From Glossina fuscipes (lineage: Eukaryota; Arthropoda; Insecta; Diptera; Glossinidae): a stretch of 64,000 nt of DNA. Below the pieces are notes generated by a model. It had not been told where the DNA came from. It did not search any database and worked only from the letters and a program-made list of their open reading frames with translations. Position numbers and translations under genes: made by a program. The DNA is taken from contig NW_023998415.1 in NCBI RefSeq assembly GCF_014805625.2, positions 42,120,700-42,184,699 on the forward strand, written 5' to 3'. How positions within the stretch are numbered: the stretch's first letter is position 1; each line of letters starts with the position of its first letter. This document shows positions 36,661 through 51,183 of this stretch, one piece after another.

Positions 36661-39600
36661 CTGAAAGTTCGAAAGTTCAATAAATTTTATTTATTTACCT
36701 ATTTTTTTTTTTTTTTTTTTTTTTGTTAGGCTAATTAGCTATTGGGGTTGACGTTATCTTTTGTGACGGGTTATGTTATCGACTTTAGTTATTTCCGGTG
36801 CATTATTATATTTGTTTCGTTGTAAAGTTAGACTTCATAATTACAGCGGTTTTAAGGATTACACATTAGCGTCGTTCCAGCAAAAATTATAAAACGAGAA
36901 AAACATAATAGTGAACGGGTTAGAAGGCCTCACTTCTTTCGATAGCAGAGAATTGTGAAACTTAGCCTGGCTTTCTATCCACAAGTTTTGCCGTGAGATT
37001 CAACGAAATTCAGGACATTTTAGGATAATAGAGAAAGTACCAGTTTAGAAGAGTTATAAGATGCTGGATGATACTAGAGATTAGGCCCAGTCATATGACG
37101 AGTTTGACTACAATTTAGCGGTTCTCAAAGCAAAATGTCCGAGAACGTAAAGCGAGTGAGTAGTGGCGCACACACGAACGGTGAAGGTGAAAACGTACTC
37201 CTTCCTCCGTGAGCACGCGGATTAGCGTGCTTCAGATTTTAAAAGTTTCAAAAAAGTTGCTATCAAAAGTCGGGCCGAGAGTTCAAACATTGTCGCCTAC
37301 TCAAGACACTCGTGGCACTTATTTCTCCCCGGGCTATCATCATACGTTTTGCAATGAGCGAAAAGCCATGCTCTCGCCTTTTCAACTCTACATTTTTCGT
37401 ACCATTTTTCTGCGATGCAGACTTCCGCAGGCATGATAGTGCCTGCATGGAGGAAGAGAAAGAAATGAATGAGTTCCCAATAAATTTCAGGTCAGGTCTA
37501 TAGCGATGCCGCGATTGGGATCAGGAAAAAGATAGTAGGACATGCCCACATTAATTTTAAACCGATTAAGAATTTATATGTAATCGAGGGAACTAATCTA
37601 AAGAATCTTCATTCTTCGACGGTGCGATGCAATTCAAAGTCATGCTATGTGATAATCGGAAGCTTAAACTTAAACTTAATATGAAAATGATCCCAATCGA
37701 TCAATTAACATGGTTACAAGTTGAAAGAACAATGCGCCGTTTTTTTTATTAGAAGATAGGGAGGTAGTAGGGAGTATTCAAGAGTCGTCATCATGCGAGA
37801 TTTCCCACCTGGTTATTATTAAAAATTGCAAAAAATGATAAATATGCGAGCGATTAATTAATTGAAAATTTTATTCAATTATAGTAATTACGCCTTCAGT
37901 GATTTGCGATAACGATAACGGCCGCATTATGTTGCAAGATAATATTATATTATTACAAATCGCTAAATATATAAATGAATGGTGATAATGAGCAAAGTAT
38001 ACCTGCATTGCCAATCTTTTTAGTTGAGCATTACGTCTTACGGATTCTATATCACCGACAGCCAGACCAATAAGTAGATTCATTAAAAGTATCGGCATCA
38101 ATATCATAAAAATACCTAAAAATTTTTAAAATTAACTTTAACTTGCTCTTGCTATTGCTACGCGTAGAGATGGGTATGAATGGGCTTTAGATCACGAGTA
38201 CTTACTTAATATTAAGAATGATGTTACAGGAACTTTCAATTGGTCACGATAATAGGTATTGACGTAGGTGCCTACAAAATCCAATTCACCTAACATCATT
38301 GAGAAGGTACGCAACAATGACATCGGTATATTAGAGAAACTTAAATGATTTGGTTGCGGATCGATAATCTGGAAAAATGAATATATGAAATCGTTTGATA
38401 AAACGTTCAATCACTCAATTTTAATTCTATCGCGTCATTCATCTTCGTTTACCTTCGACAATAGTATATAAAAAGCCAAACCGAACGCTATAATTAGTAT
38501 CGAGAAAACCAATAATACTTTAATAAGCGTTTTTAAAATCTCGAGAAACATGACCACATAAATGCCAACCTTTAAAGTGCAACAAGAAGAGCATAAATAG
38601 AGAATAAATAAGAAAAGAGCAAATATAATGATATTTAGTTTGAGTTGAGATGAAAGCTCTTGCGAATTTCTGACTTACTTGATCGAAACGTTGCAAGAAT
38701 AATAGTAAACGAAACCATGATAAAAATACCGATATAGAGGCGGCCGAATAGTGAACATTTGTTATAGCTCCGTCTGTTTTACAAACTGGTGCAACCATTA
38801 TCAAGGTTGATATGTATAAAATCCATGATATCAAGTTAACAATTTCCAAAATATAATGCAAACGCTGCTGATAGATTTGAATCAGTTCGCGTAACGAACT
38901 CAATGCTATATAAACAATTATGGTACCGGCGCATACACGTATTGTTGGCGATTGACTTATGCTCTCATAACAATCATCATGTGATATTGAATTATTGCGC
39001 AATTGCAGTGAACCGATTAATGATGAGCAATCGATTAGATCGGAACTGATCGAGATAAGCAGAATATGCATTGAAATTGAAATGATTCGATAAAATTCCT
39101 AATGATAGATGAACTTACCGATTACGTATCACATTAAGATTTGCAACAAAGACACGATTTTTAATTTTAATGCCATTCATCATTAACGACGAATAAATGG
39201 TAACGAAAAGCAAGAATATGGAATAAACTAAAAGGTTCGCTAAATGAAAATATTTTCCATATGAGTTCCATTTCATTTGCAAATATTTTTGACTTAATGG
39301 ATGTGCCAGCAATTCAACGCGTCCATGATTGACCATCGTCTGAAATCAATAAAAATCATACGATTATAGCATTGGGGCCTTATATGTGTTTTAAACTTAT
39401 ATATTTGTTCACAGTCATCATCGATGATATATATGCCTCATGTTATGTTAATTTTTTGATTGCCCTTATAAATCCTAGAAGTATGCACCGGAAATACAAA
39501 AGTTAACCAAAAAAAAAAAAAAAAGAAGATGAAAAGAACAATGAATGTCCAATTTCATTCAATTGCCGTAGAGTAATAATCTCGATTCCCCTCACTAGTT

Positions 39601-41226
39601 GGGCTGGATTCTTAGATTATTGATGATTAGTGTATTTTAGCGGTAAAAATATGGGTCAAAGTCTTGACTTTAAACTTTACTTTAGAATAAAGTGCAGTAG
39701 AGCATCGTAAATTATAGAAAGGTAATTAAAGGAATTCCTCTACATGCATGAGATAAATGCTTACACGAACGATAATTGTTTGCAAGGGGGCGCTTTGATG
39801 AAGACGACAGACGCCAGCATATTCTGGCATATCAAGACATATCGATAAGAAAGCAGAAAGAATGATTGCAAAAAATAATCCCGTTGGGATAACTTTTGTG
39901 TTTTACATCAGGATGTCGGTTCATTATCCTTTGGCCAGGAAACGTATACCGATTTCGTGTAAAACGAGCGTAAACGCAGAAATAGTTTTACCAAAATCCA
40001 TATAACTTTCCCTTAGTATCTTCTTTTTATTAAATAAATTGAAAATAACTTCGAACTATCAACGTTTTATACAAATTGAAAAGAAATAAAAAAACCAAAA
40101 ACCCGGATCAATTTGATACATGAGAAGATTGTCGAGCCTGCCGGTAAAAATGCTTTGATTTTTAAACGATCTCTAAGAACGTCCAGTTTCATGCGTTCGC
40201 GAAAATTGACAGCGTTCGGACTTTTCACAGCTACTGTTACTGGTTTTCTCTTCGTAAGCTGAGCTTAGCTAACTGCATTTCGAAAGTTTCTTAATATAGA
40301 GAAATATATTGGGAAGTTGTTAGTTGTGTATCCGATCCTCTATTAATTGTAAGAAGGCATAGGCAACTTGATGAAAACTAATTAAAATTCTTGTTTTTTA
40401 TTTCTGATCATTTTTTTTTTTTTTTCTTTGTTTATGTGAAGCGACCTTGAAGCGTTTTGTAATACAATAAATAACAAATTAAGCTGGATACTGCTACTTA
40501 TGAATAAGAATTTATATGAAAATGTTTTTGATTTTTTTCATTTTTTTCATTTCTTCAATTACACTTCTTTTAACAACAATTTACAAATTACATAACCTTA
40601 AAAGTAAAGAGTTAATCACAATTTACAATTACGAAGAGATCTTAAACTATAAAAATTAATGCGTGCAAAAATAAGAGTAAATAAAAAGAGAACTGGAAAT
40701 CGTCGTCTTAGCTCTCTTAGTCTAGCGAAGTACATCGATTAAAAGTGTGAGAGATTGAAAATCATTAATGTTCAAAAGAATCGGACGAAATACGAAGTGT
40801 ATGGTATTGATTGCATTGATTGTAACATGATAATTGCGTACTCTTGATGTAGGTTGTTGTCCTGAAAGCTTGATTCTGATTTAACCTGGTCTGTTAATCG
40901 GCCCCCTCTGCCAGTCCCATGTCTTTGTTCTTTATGAGAAATTTATGAATAAATTTTTCATATTGACACGCTTGGGTCTTAAGATGAACATTGTCGAAAA
41001 TCGATTAGATCGAGCACTTTAAGCGGTTTAATCGATTGCAAAATCTCCCCTTGTATAATGATTGTGTTTAATAATTTCTTTTATGTAAGAATTTTTTTTA
41101 CAATCTCTCTCACACTGCTCCCTAAGAAGGTTTTCTAAGTTTATTTGCAATTAATTACGAGTACGTTTTTGTAGCAAGCAAGTATTGGCTTTTAACCTAA
41201 CTATCTTAAATGACTTTTACCTAACC

Positions 41227-41257
<31 letters not shown>

Positions 41258-42235
41258 TGACTATAACATCTGTCGAAAATTCTTCCTAGAAAAAACGTAG
41301 TACCTTTGGCTTTTTCAAACGAGTTGAAAGGACCAGTCATCCCCATTCACTCTTTTCGAATATAACCAAAAATAATTGTAATTTGATTAATAATAAAATT
41401 CTGATTTAAAAGCACTTAAGGGCACATAATTAAATGCATTTCTCTGCCTATTAGATGCCTTTACTTAACACATTCGCCTGAGTGGCCGAATAGGCAAGAG
41501 TCTCGACTAGCAACTCAATGGTCGTGGGTTCAAATCTCAAGTGTGGTAGAGTTTTTAATAAAGCCGAAAGCCTTAGATGCTATCGGTTTAAGACCTTAGT
41601 CTTCGAATTTATTCTCTGACTAAATTTATAATAAAAATAATAAAAATACAATAATTGTTTTGTGACATAATTAACCTAATACTGGTTCCCCATTGTCTTA
41701 TAAAGAAAATAAATATATATATATATATATTTATATATATATTTGATCACATTAATTCCTTTGAAGACGTTATGAGCTTAAGAGATGTGCATGTCAGTGC
41801 TCTTTGTGCGTCAACCTTCTTAAAAAACTACTGCTGTACAAAAGTGTGTAANNNNNNNNNNNNNNNNNNNNNNNNNNNNNNNNNNNNNNNNNNNNNNNNN
41901 NNNNNNNNNNNNNNNNNNNNNNNNNNNNNNNNNNNNNNNNNNNNNNNNNNNTTCAAATTCTTCAATTAGCATAGATTTGGCGGTTTTATGAAAAAATTCA
42001 AATCACATGCGCTCTACACATTTCATACTGTTTCCCTTTCGATAGGCCGTAGTAATGCAAAGTATTAAAAAAAATACTATCCGCCTGAGTGGCCGAGTAG
42101 GCAAGAGTCTCGACTAGCAACTCAATAGTCGTGGGTTCAAACCTCAAGTGCGGTAGAGTTTTTTAATAAAAGCCGATAGCCCCAGATGCTAGTGCTTTAA
42201 GACTTTAGTCTTAGAATTTATTCTCTGGCTAAATT

Positions 42236-42276
<41 letters not shown>

Positions 42277-43184
42277 TACTATCATTGCATATTATCATAA
42301 GTGGATATAAGTTGCAATAAGTTGCACTGCATATCATAAGTGATAATATGCAACTTATTGCAGTGTAGCTTCTAAGCAACGGCAGCAGTATATTGGGTAA
42401 ATTGGCCGCTGAAGGTATATGCTTGCGCTTGAACTTTTCGAAAACTAGTGCAATAATGGAATTATTGGTTACGAGAACTCGTATTGGTAAACTGCTATCA
42501 CACGCTATCAACATGAATTTTGTCGATTTTCACCAAAAACGAATTTCGCAGACTTAAGAATCCATGCATTTAAAAAGGGCGCATTCAAAAATCTGCTATA
42601 AAAATCCAAGAAATGCTTTATATCGCGTAAAAGGATTGCCTTTTGTAATTCATTATTACATATATTTTTTATATCTTGAGTTCGGTTGTCAGGCAGATAG
42701 TTGCATGATCCCGGTATTCGAAACGCTGCTTTTGATATTGGACAGTCCTCACTGTCTGTGTCCTAAATAGATTTCAACTGGCCGTATTTAGGCATTGAAA
42801 AAAGCTTACTACAGTAGAGTGACATGTAGTTAGGTAAAAGAAAAGATAGGTCAAACGATTCATTCATTAATTCATTGCAAGTTAATTTTAAGAAAAGAAT
42901 TTGCAGTAATTTATCTTAAAGTTATTCACGTATAAGGGATAATATATTTTTGATCGGTTTTTGACCGATTTTCCTGATAAAATAAAAAAAAAATAATTTT
43001 TGGAATAACAATTTTTTATATAAAACTTTTTTGAATTGAAAATTAAAAATATACTTACGTTCAGAGCCGGTAGAGGTATTGGGTTCGATTGTATAACGCG
43101 TTCGCCGGTTTTCTCGTCCAGTTTAGCAAACATAAAAGGACATTGCAAAAATGAAAAAGTGTACTTTATCTGAATAAGAGAACA

Positions 43185-43218
<34 letters not shown>

Positions 43219-46200
43219 AATAAAAAAACATGACAGAAATGACGGGGAAAAACTTTGAAGACTTAGAATAATGAGAGAATTGCGGTCTTTCACTGTCTTT
43301 ACTGTTTTCATTCTATCCCCGTAAACCGCGTGCAAGGTGTAAGGATATATTAGGAATTAAAATAGGAAAATTCTTGGACTCCATAGGTTTATTATTTGAA
43401 ATGCGCCTCACATTAGGGTTTTCATGAAAACTAATCCTTCATATGGCAGAAGGTTACAATATTTAATATATTATGACGAAAATTGTTGACGAATAATAAA
43501 ATCTGAAATGAATTAAACCTATGCCCATACAGTTTTGGTTGTGATTTCTTCCTATATAATGGTTTAAGTGATAGGTATGCCTGTATGTATAGTATTTTCT
43601 CACAAAAATATTATAAATGAAGAATGATATTGGATGAGGTAATTTAGGGTATTTAGCGGTCGACCTATAACCGACCTATAATTTTTTTACTTGTTTACAT
43701 AACGCAGAAAAGGAAGCTTATCTTGCATAGACGTTTGTTTATTTTATCCACAGCCACTTACGTAAAAGCTCTTCGAGTCTTTCTTACAATTCGCTTTCGT
43801 TATGCATTTATCCTGAACGGCTTCAAAAACTTTTGGCATCGATGCTATTAGAGCTAAAGTAACGCAAGGATGCTTATCTGATTTTAATGCCATCACCTCG
43901 TTGGCACGCTCTTCATGCGTAACCATAGCTAAAGCTGCTTCTGGGTATTTATAATAAATAGCGTAATCGATCGCGCTCATATCCATCCGATTGTATAGTA
44001 ATTTGCAGTCCATCGATAGTAAAACAGAAATGGCATGAGGTTTATTTTCCATGGTAGCCAAGTGAAGGGCGGTATTCTACAAGTTACAATATTGAAATTA
44101 AGCAAAGAAATAAAGATAACATCATTATACGCTTACACCATCCTTGTCTATTTGGTCTAAAAGATGCGAATGCACTGAATGCAATAACTCGATCGTTTCG
44201 TTGTAGCCGGACATCGCAGCCAATTGTAAAGGATTCCTTCCGTTATGATCACGATGCAATAAAGCTCCACGATTCAGTAATAATTGCACAACTCTTGTGT
44301 GTCCCTGCTGCGAGGCAATATGCAAAGGAGTTAATCCTTCACCATCACTTTCGTTAATTATGAATGAGCCTTTTTCCGAATCTAATAACTGTTTAACAGT
44401 GTTATAGCGTCCGTAACGTGCAGCAAAATGTAAAGGACTCTCATTATTGTTATTCTTAAGATTTATGCAAGCACCCAGTCTTATGAGATTTTCCAAAGAT
44501 CGTATATGACCATCGCGACTGGCGTAATGCAGGGCGGAACAGCCTGTATTATCTTTTTCATTGAGCAACAACTCTAATTGGGCTTGCGTCTGCGTTTTGC
44601 AAACTTCTTCGGCAAACTCCTGCAAACGTCCACCGTTCATTATAACCAAATGCAGGACATTACGAGAACTGGCATCTTTGATACCAATATTAGCCCCTAA
44701 TCGTATTAGCAAATGTACCGTCTTCCAGCCGGAACGTGATGCAGCCAAAAGTAACGGCGACCTATGCTCTTTATCTAGCGCATTAACGTCGGCACCTTCC
44801 TGCACCAAATACTCAACGATATCCGGATGATCGAACATGGACGCACAATGCAATGGAGTCATTTTTTGCACATCCGTGCGACTTAAACAAATTCTTTTCT
44901 CCATTGGTTGCATAGTAAACATTAATTTAACTATCTCGATCGCTCCCTGAAATGGAAAATTAACTTATGTATATAATATTTTTTGATATCAATTTTTTCA
45001 TCTATCTAACTAAACATTTCAATGAGTTAATTAGCTGAAATACAACTCTGAATATTATATATCAGCTTAGGTGTAACCATCTGCATTCATTTCTCCCCAA
45101 TATATTTGCGTATAGATATTGTAAGAATAGACAATGCTTAGTCCTTTCAATTCGGAAACACTCTAATTGCATCGATAATATGCTTATAAGCAACAAACAA
45201 CCAAAGTTAAGAATTTTTCATATTTTTTTTTTCAAGAGACGACTGCATAAAATGCCAAATGTTCCCGAGTGTAACGCAAGGTGGGATTGAGATAATTGCT
45301 ACAATTTTATTCTTGGCTGAGATGTATGATAAAATTAACAAATTTTGTATATATAGTAAATTTTAAAAAATTTTCTATAAATTTTTTCGAAATAATAATG
45401 TAAATATATTGAACTTTTCAAAAAGATTTTAAATAAAAATATTTTATTTTGGTAGTTTTTTTAAATTTTTTTTTTTTTTTTTGCAATTTTAAAGAAGAAG
45501 AAAAAATCCATTGAATACTTTTAAGAATATTTATTAAATTAGTGATTACATCAATCTTTCGAGATTAACGAACAAACTGACAAATAATTCAGACTTTGCT
45601 TGCGTAAGTGAAGTTTGCGCAACTTTGGTACACTGGAAGGATTTTAATCGTGAAACTGAGTACTACTTCTACTTCTTAATAAAAGTACATTGCCACTGTT
45701 CATTGAGAGGGACAGCTCACCTAACCTTGGGCATTAAGGTATGTGTATACCCATTTGTAAGCAGCTAAAATAGTAGTAAACCGAATGATGGGTATTTTTA
45801 AGGGTTCTAGTAATCCATTCCATCAGCATTTGCGACGTTTTGCCTTCAAATCATTTTTATTACACATCTTGTACCACATGCCAAAAACTATCATGAATAT
45901 CGTTTGATTTTTCAGGCAAAAAAGAGACCGCTTTTATAAGACCTTCAGAGTATATTGCTTACGATTGATTATTCTTTTCGTAGCATTTGAAAGTAAACGA
46001 TAGGCATTCTTTATTCCTATTAAGATAGGATTTGAAGTTAAAATCTAATATTCTGACAGTGGCAAGAGTTGAGACAAAACAACTGTAACTTGGCGAACGT
46101 ACTCTGAGCTCGAGTGTACAAACGAAATATGAAAGCGGCTACGATCGTTTTTATATGCGATATATTTTAGAAAATTGAGTTTTAAAACTCTGTGCAAATA

Positions 46201-49200
46201 TTCGTCAGCGTCTTAGGACTTTTCCATGTAATAGAAACTCTGGCAAAATCACCAACCGTTAAACTAGTGTTTGATATGTGCCTTACGTCGGATATAGTTG
46301 AGATCTAATTCAACATTCATTGTTATCAAGTATCATGTAATTCATTTTTGAATTGATAGCGTCTGATTATGGACTCGCTCTAGCGAACAGAGAGTTTAGG
46401 ACTCTTAATAAACTATGCATTTCTGTCGAGAAGTTTACTCATTATCGAGAACCCAAATCGGAGGATAGCCCAATCGGATTGATCAATTGGTTAATTCGTA
46501 GATCCGGGATAACATAACAGGCATTTTTTACTATTCCACAGTTTTTGTGTGGCCCTTCCGTTGAAAAATTCAATATCTTACCTAGTCTTACCTAATATCT
46601 TATCTAGTATGGGAAATATGCGCTCAGTTTCAACTTCCATTTTAATTTTGATAACCGAAGGAATTGCAAGTAAAAACGAAGAACAGAGAACGATAGAAAG
46701 GTGGGCGTGGTTAAGTCAATTTATAACCCTATTGAGACTTATTTAGAGCACTTCAAGTGCTTGCTTTGTTTGTCAATTGTTCGCAAATTTTTCGACAAAA
46801 ACTCGCTCTGCAATAGTGTTTGGACATTGCAAATTAGCGTGACAAAAATTTAGTTCGCCTGGGCCAATTTTTTCATAACTCTTTCATATAATCGTTCTGA
46901 CGAAAATTGAATCTTCATATAGTAAAATTCGTTAATATTTCATAGTGAAAATTGGTTCATAATAGTAAATGAACAAGGAAATCAACCCTATCGGGCCAAG
47001 GTAGATCTGTCTTTTGGGTATCATCGCATATAAGCATTCTCAGCTAAGGTAAACACTCACGTGCGAAAAAGATGTTATTGTTAACGTTTTATGATGCAGA
47101 TTTGTTCATGATAGTAATTTGGCATACAAATTAAATGAACCACATTCGAATCACGTGGCTCCATTTTATTGCACCCCACTCCATATGAGATTTCGCATGA
47201 ATAGTAGACTTTTGCAGGAAAAGGAAAATTAAGAGTAGGGATTTGGGATTACGTAGATCTATTTTATAGGCCCCAAGAAATGTAGGGGTTATCATCAAAG
47301 CAACTCCTTGCATAGAGAGAAAGTCTAACTCATAACTGTTTACATCGGAAACTGAAAAGTAATTAAATTTTTAGGAAATAAATTAAGTTGGGTCACGCCA
47401 TTTGATTTTTTTGGGCACTCTCCGTATGCAGGCGTTCATGAAATTTATGCCTTTACATGGAAATAATGCGTAATCTTTGCATTAAGTGATATAATACAAC
47501 GCACTTAATGATCGACCTTGTCCGAATATAACGTTCGTATTTGTTTCACTAATAAGGTAAATAGACTTGATGAGTAAGGACAATGAGAAGTCGTTGTTTA
47601 TTGAAATGAGCCAATGCTCCTTCATAACTCCAAAGTGAAAAGTCCATTCAAGTTATATCGCATAATCTTTGTGAATAGGCTATATACGTATTCTTGTAGA
47701 TTACATGATCGTTGAAATGGGATGTATGATGTGTCGCATCGCTTGGGCGAAGCCATCCAGCCTCGATGCTGAAATCATTTACGATTTACGTCGTGCCATA
47801 TTTCGACAGTGTTCTCCTTTGGGGGTAAGTGCAATGCCTTATCTATGTTCAGGGCCAAACAACAGCCAACAGTTGACTGCAGCTATGTTTTCTCTTCACT
47901 ACAGAGGTTACGCTCCTTATTTGCGAAGTCATTTAACCAAATATGAGCTTCATTCCACATATGCCACATATTGAAAGTTGATCCAAATCTATTTTCGCTT
48001 TCGGAATTACAAAATCAAGGAATGATCCTATATACAGCTTCAGTAATTATTTCGTATTAAAAAAAAAATTAATAATGCCTCCATCATCGTTATGGTTCAG
48101 ATAAATTGAATCATGAAGTTAATCATCCATCTTCCCAAGACAACGATATTTTGAGTTGAGCTTGCCTCATATTTCAATTATCGTCAACTCGTATACCGAG
48201 TTGGCCAAGAAGATGACTGATTACTAATTTCCGTTTAGTACAATAAGTTGTTCATGCGAACATCAGGCTAGTCGCAGAGGCGAAAACATAGGGGGAGATT
48301 GAGTTTCGCAAATTGCAAACATGGCTTTCGAAATGGATATAAATCTGGGATAATTTAAACAACACGAACTGAATGGCCATTGAAGGAACAAGAAGGTCAG
48401 CATTGTTTTATTCAGCAACTCTTTGCCGCGCACTGTGTTCTTGCCTTGAGAATTTCAATGCTAATAAGATGTGGCCTTTTAAAATTCAGTGTATCGAAAC
48501 CCCGAATCGAGTAAAAGGTTGACGAGCGAATTTATCGTTCAAATTCAGCCCATATTAATGCTTTGCTTCGGTAAATTCACGGTGATTGGATGTGATTCTT
48601 AATTCATTGTATTTTAAAGGCCATCCCGTCAGTATCGTCATCATTCACCTCTCGTACACACGTAATCATATGTATTAAAAAACGTAGAGTGCATAAGTTC
48701 TTCGATTAGCCTCTAGCTTCCTTCAAATGAAAATATTCTTGTGAACGAAACTGGTGGAGGAATAAGCAAATCAACAGAATACATGCATGCACCGTGTACT
48801 GTGATTGTATGCATGTTTAAATACGTAGAAAAACATTTTTTTCTTTTTTTTTTAATATTATTCATATTACACTTACATTACATGTTATGCTTACAGCGGA
48901 CCTTAAGAATTGCAGTAAGAACAATTCTGGTTTATACCATGCCTCCATGCGGCAAAGGAGTGGTGCACAACAAATTGGTAGAAGCACAAATATCGAATAG
49001 AAAAGAGCGGAGTCACTTCCCCTTTACCGCCGCAGGTTTGTCTATCGATCCGTTTCTTGCTCCCGATCCCCGTTGTTTCAGCTTCGCTGCTATCCGCTCT
49101 CTTCAACTATCTAAAATTCAATATCTAACTTCCTTCGTTTATTCGTTTTTGATTATTATTATTTTTTTTTTATTATCGTCTTTAAAATTGTGGCAGTATT

Positions 49201-51151
49201 GTGTAGATTGTATATGTATATGTTTTTATAATCTTTTGAAAAACACAAAGAATTGGTTGTCGTCTTTGTTTATGTCAATGGAAATTAAGCGAGCAGTGTC
49301 AAGAGCAGTAATATCAAAAATAACTAATGAATTAATGGGATAAGGAGGGAGTGAGTTTACGCATTGCGGACTTTTTGACGTCTCAGATATGACAGAAGTA
49401 GCTTTATTTCCTATATTTGACTGCTTGCTTATTCGTCATTCATCATTTATAGGGGGCAAATATACTCAGAGCATATATGCACATATCTATGTTTCGAAAT
49501 AAACATACGCTACGATATACATGTATTTGTGTATGCAATGAAAAATCCCAAAGGTGACATACAAAAACTTTTAAGTTGGTTTTCGTTCCGTTGTTTACTT
49601 CAAATTTTGTTCGACGAACCTTAACAAATTTCGTTAAGGCGATGTTGTAGGCTTTGAAACAAATTTTCTTCAAATTTATGTTTATTTAATATATTTTCAA
49701 TGCATTTTTGCACAACGCCAATTAGGTTTTAGGCAGGAAAGATTGTTTATTTATTTTATCGGATTGACCCAGCCCAGCACATAGCAAGCGTACGCATCAT
49801 AATTTGCTTAACTTAAAGATACTGCAGCACAAAACGCAATCATAATTTAATTACTATTAACAAATAAGTGGACACACACACACACACACACACACAAGCT
49901 TCGTACATTAAACAGTTATACTTAAAATTTATATTGTTGTGGAATTCTCTGATCAGTATATTTTATATAGTTATGCTATCAGGCCAGAGAATTTCAGATT
50001 TTTGTACAATAAAACGCTAAACGCAGAGTCCAATGGTGGCACACCTATGTCCGCTGCATTCATCATTCGGACTAAATCACTCCTTCCTAACATTTTCCTA
50101 ACATTTAACTTATGTTTACTTTCATAATAATCAGCCTCACGGGGTATTCGTACCGGGTACTCGTACCGGTATATTTCATAAATTTCGTATTTAGAGTTTT
50201 CTTATTGCGTTATGGTGTTTCCGTTCATTTACATTTTACGTTTTATAAAAGTATCGGACAGACTGCCTAATGTGAAATATCTCTGTTCGTCATGAACGTT
50301 AAACGTTTTCCATAGTGTATTTATATCCTGCCTCAAGTTTGATAAGTTTGTATATTGCATATGTAACGTCCAGAAGGGCTTGAAATTGATCCATCTTTCC
50401 GAATCGATCTAAGTTTTTTTTCCACGTCTGCCCGCTTTTTAGAGACATTTTGATAAAAGTGATTAATAATTTGCTTGAGTATGAACGCAAAAGGCGAAGA
50501 ATTAATGTAATTTTTGATTATAATATGTAGCAAAATACAGTATAGGAAACTGCATATATAGATTAGGTAAGTATTTAAGATTTAAGAGTAGTTTTTCTAA
50601 AAAAATATACATTTACAATTAAAATAATTTAACGCACATTCTGGAGTTAGGTTAGTTTCCGGATTGAAGTTTTGCGTATAACTTTGTTTGAACTTTTTGA
50701 ACGCTTTTAAACATATATATCTTACCTGGGCACATGCTAAATGTACTGGTGTTGAAAGATCATGTTGTTGTGTTGAAATTTTTGCCCCCGACTTTAGGCA
50801 TAACTCAACTGCCTTAATATCGCCACCATGTACAGCTGAATGTAGGGGAACGTTACCCTCCGAATCGTAGAACGATATCATCTCTTCCCGCGTACAATTG
50901 CGTTGTTCTCCCCACTAAAAGTAAAACCGTAAGTTCAATAGAACGTAATCTATGTTACTTCGGTTATTAAATATAATTTTTCTTTCTTTTTTTTTTTTTT
51001 GTTTGGATTGGTTTGAAGTAAACCTACCCGCTAAATGAATGGACAGCAGATAGGTTTGACATAACATTTCGGTAAACATTAAGAAAAACTTTTGAATACA
51101 AAACAAAACTTTTGATAACAATTTCAACATAGACGGGCATTGTCAACATTC

Positions 51152-51183
<32 letters not shown>

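Larger units (their letters stand above)
39340..43058. other. TrpA1 intron (exons 8-9) with two SINEs and an assembly gap
   Basis: This nominally 3719-bp intron holds SINE copies at 41475 and 42082, a TA array at about 41229-41257, a 100-N gap and a hairpin-forming region at 42286-42361. No nested gene recognised. Confidence 0.8.

Noticed and set aside
41475..42145. Genuine tRNA-Ser/Leu genes
   Set aside because: A and B boxes are present, but the acceptor and anticodon stems do not pair properly, and both copies continue into a shared body and TAA tail, so they are SINEs.
47705..47974. 89-codon plus-strand frame, possible transposon remnant
   Set aside because: Somewhat GC-rich but no transposase or polymerase motif could be identified.
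48741..49343. 200-codon plus-strand open frame inside a TrpA1 intron
   Set aside because: Begins at GTG, runs through poly-T-encoded hydrophobic tracts and matches nothing known. Treated as chance.
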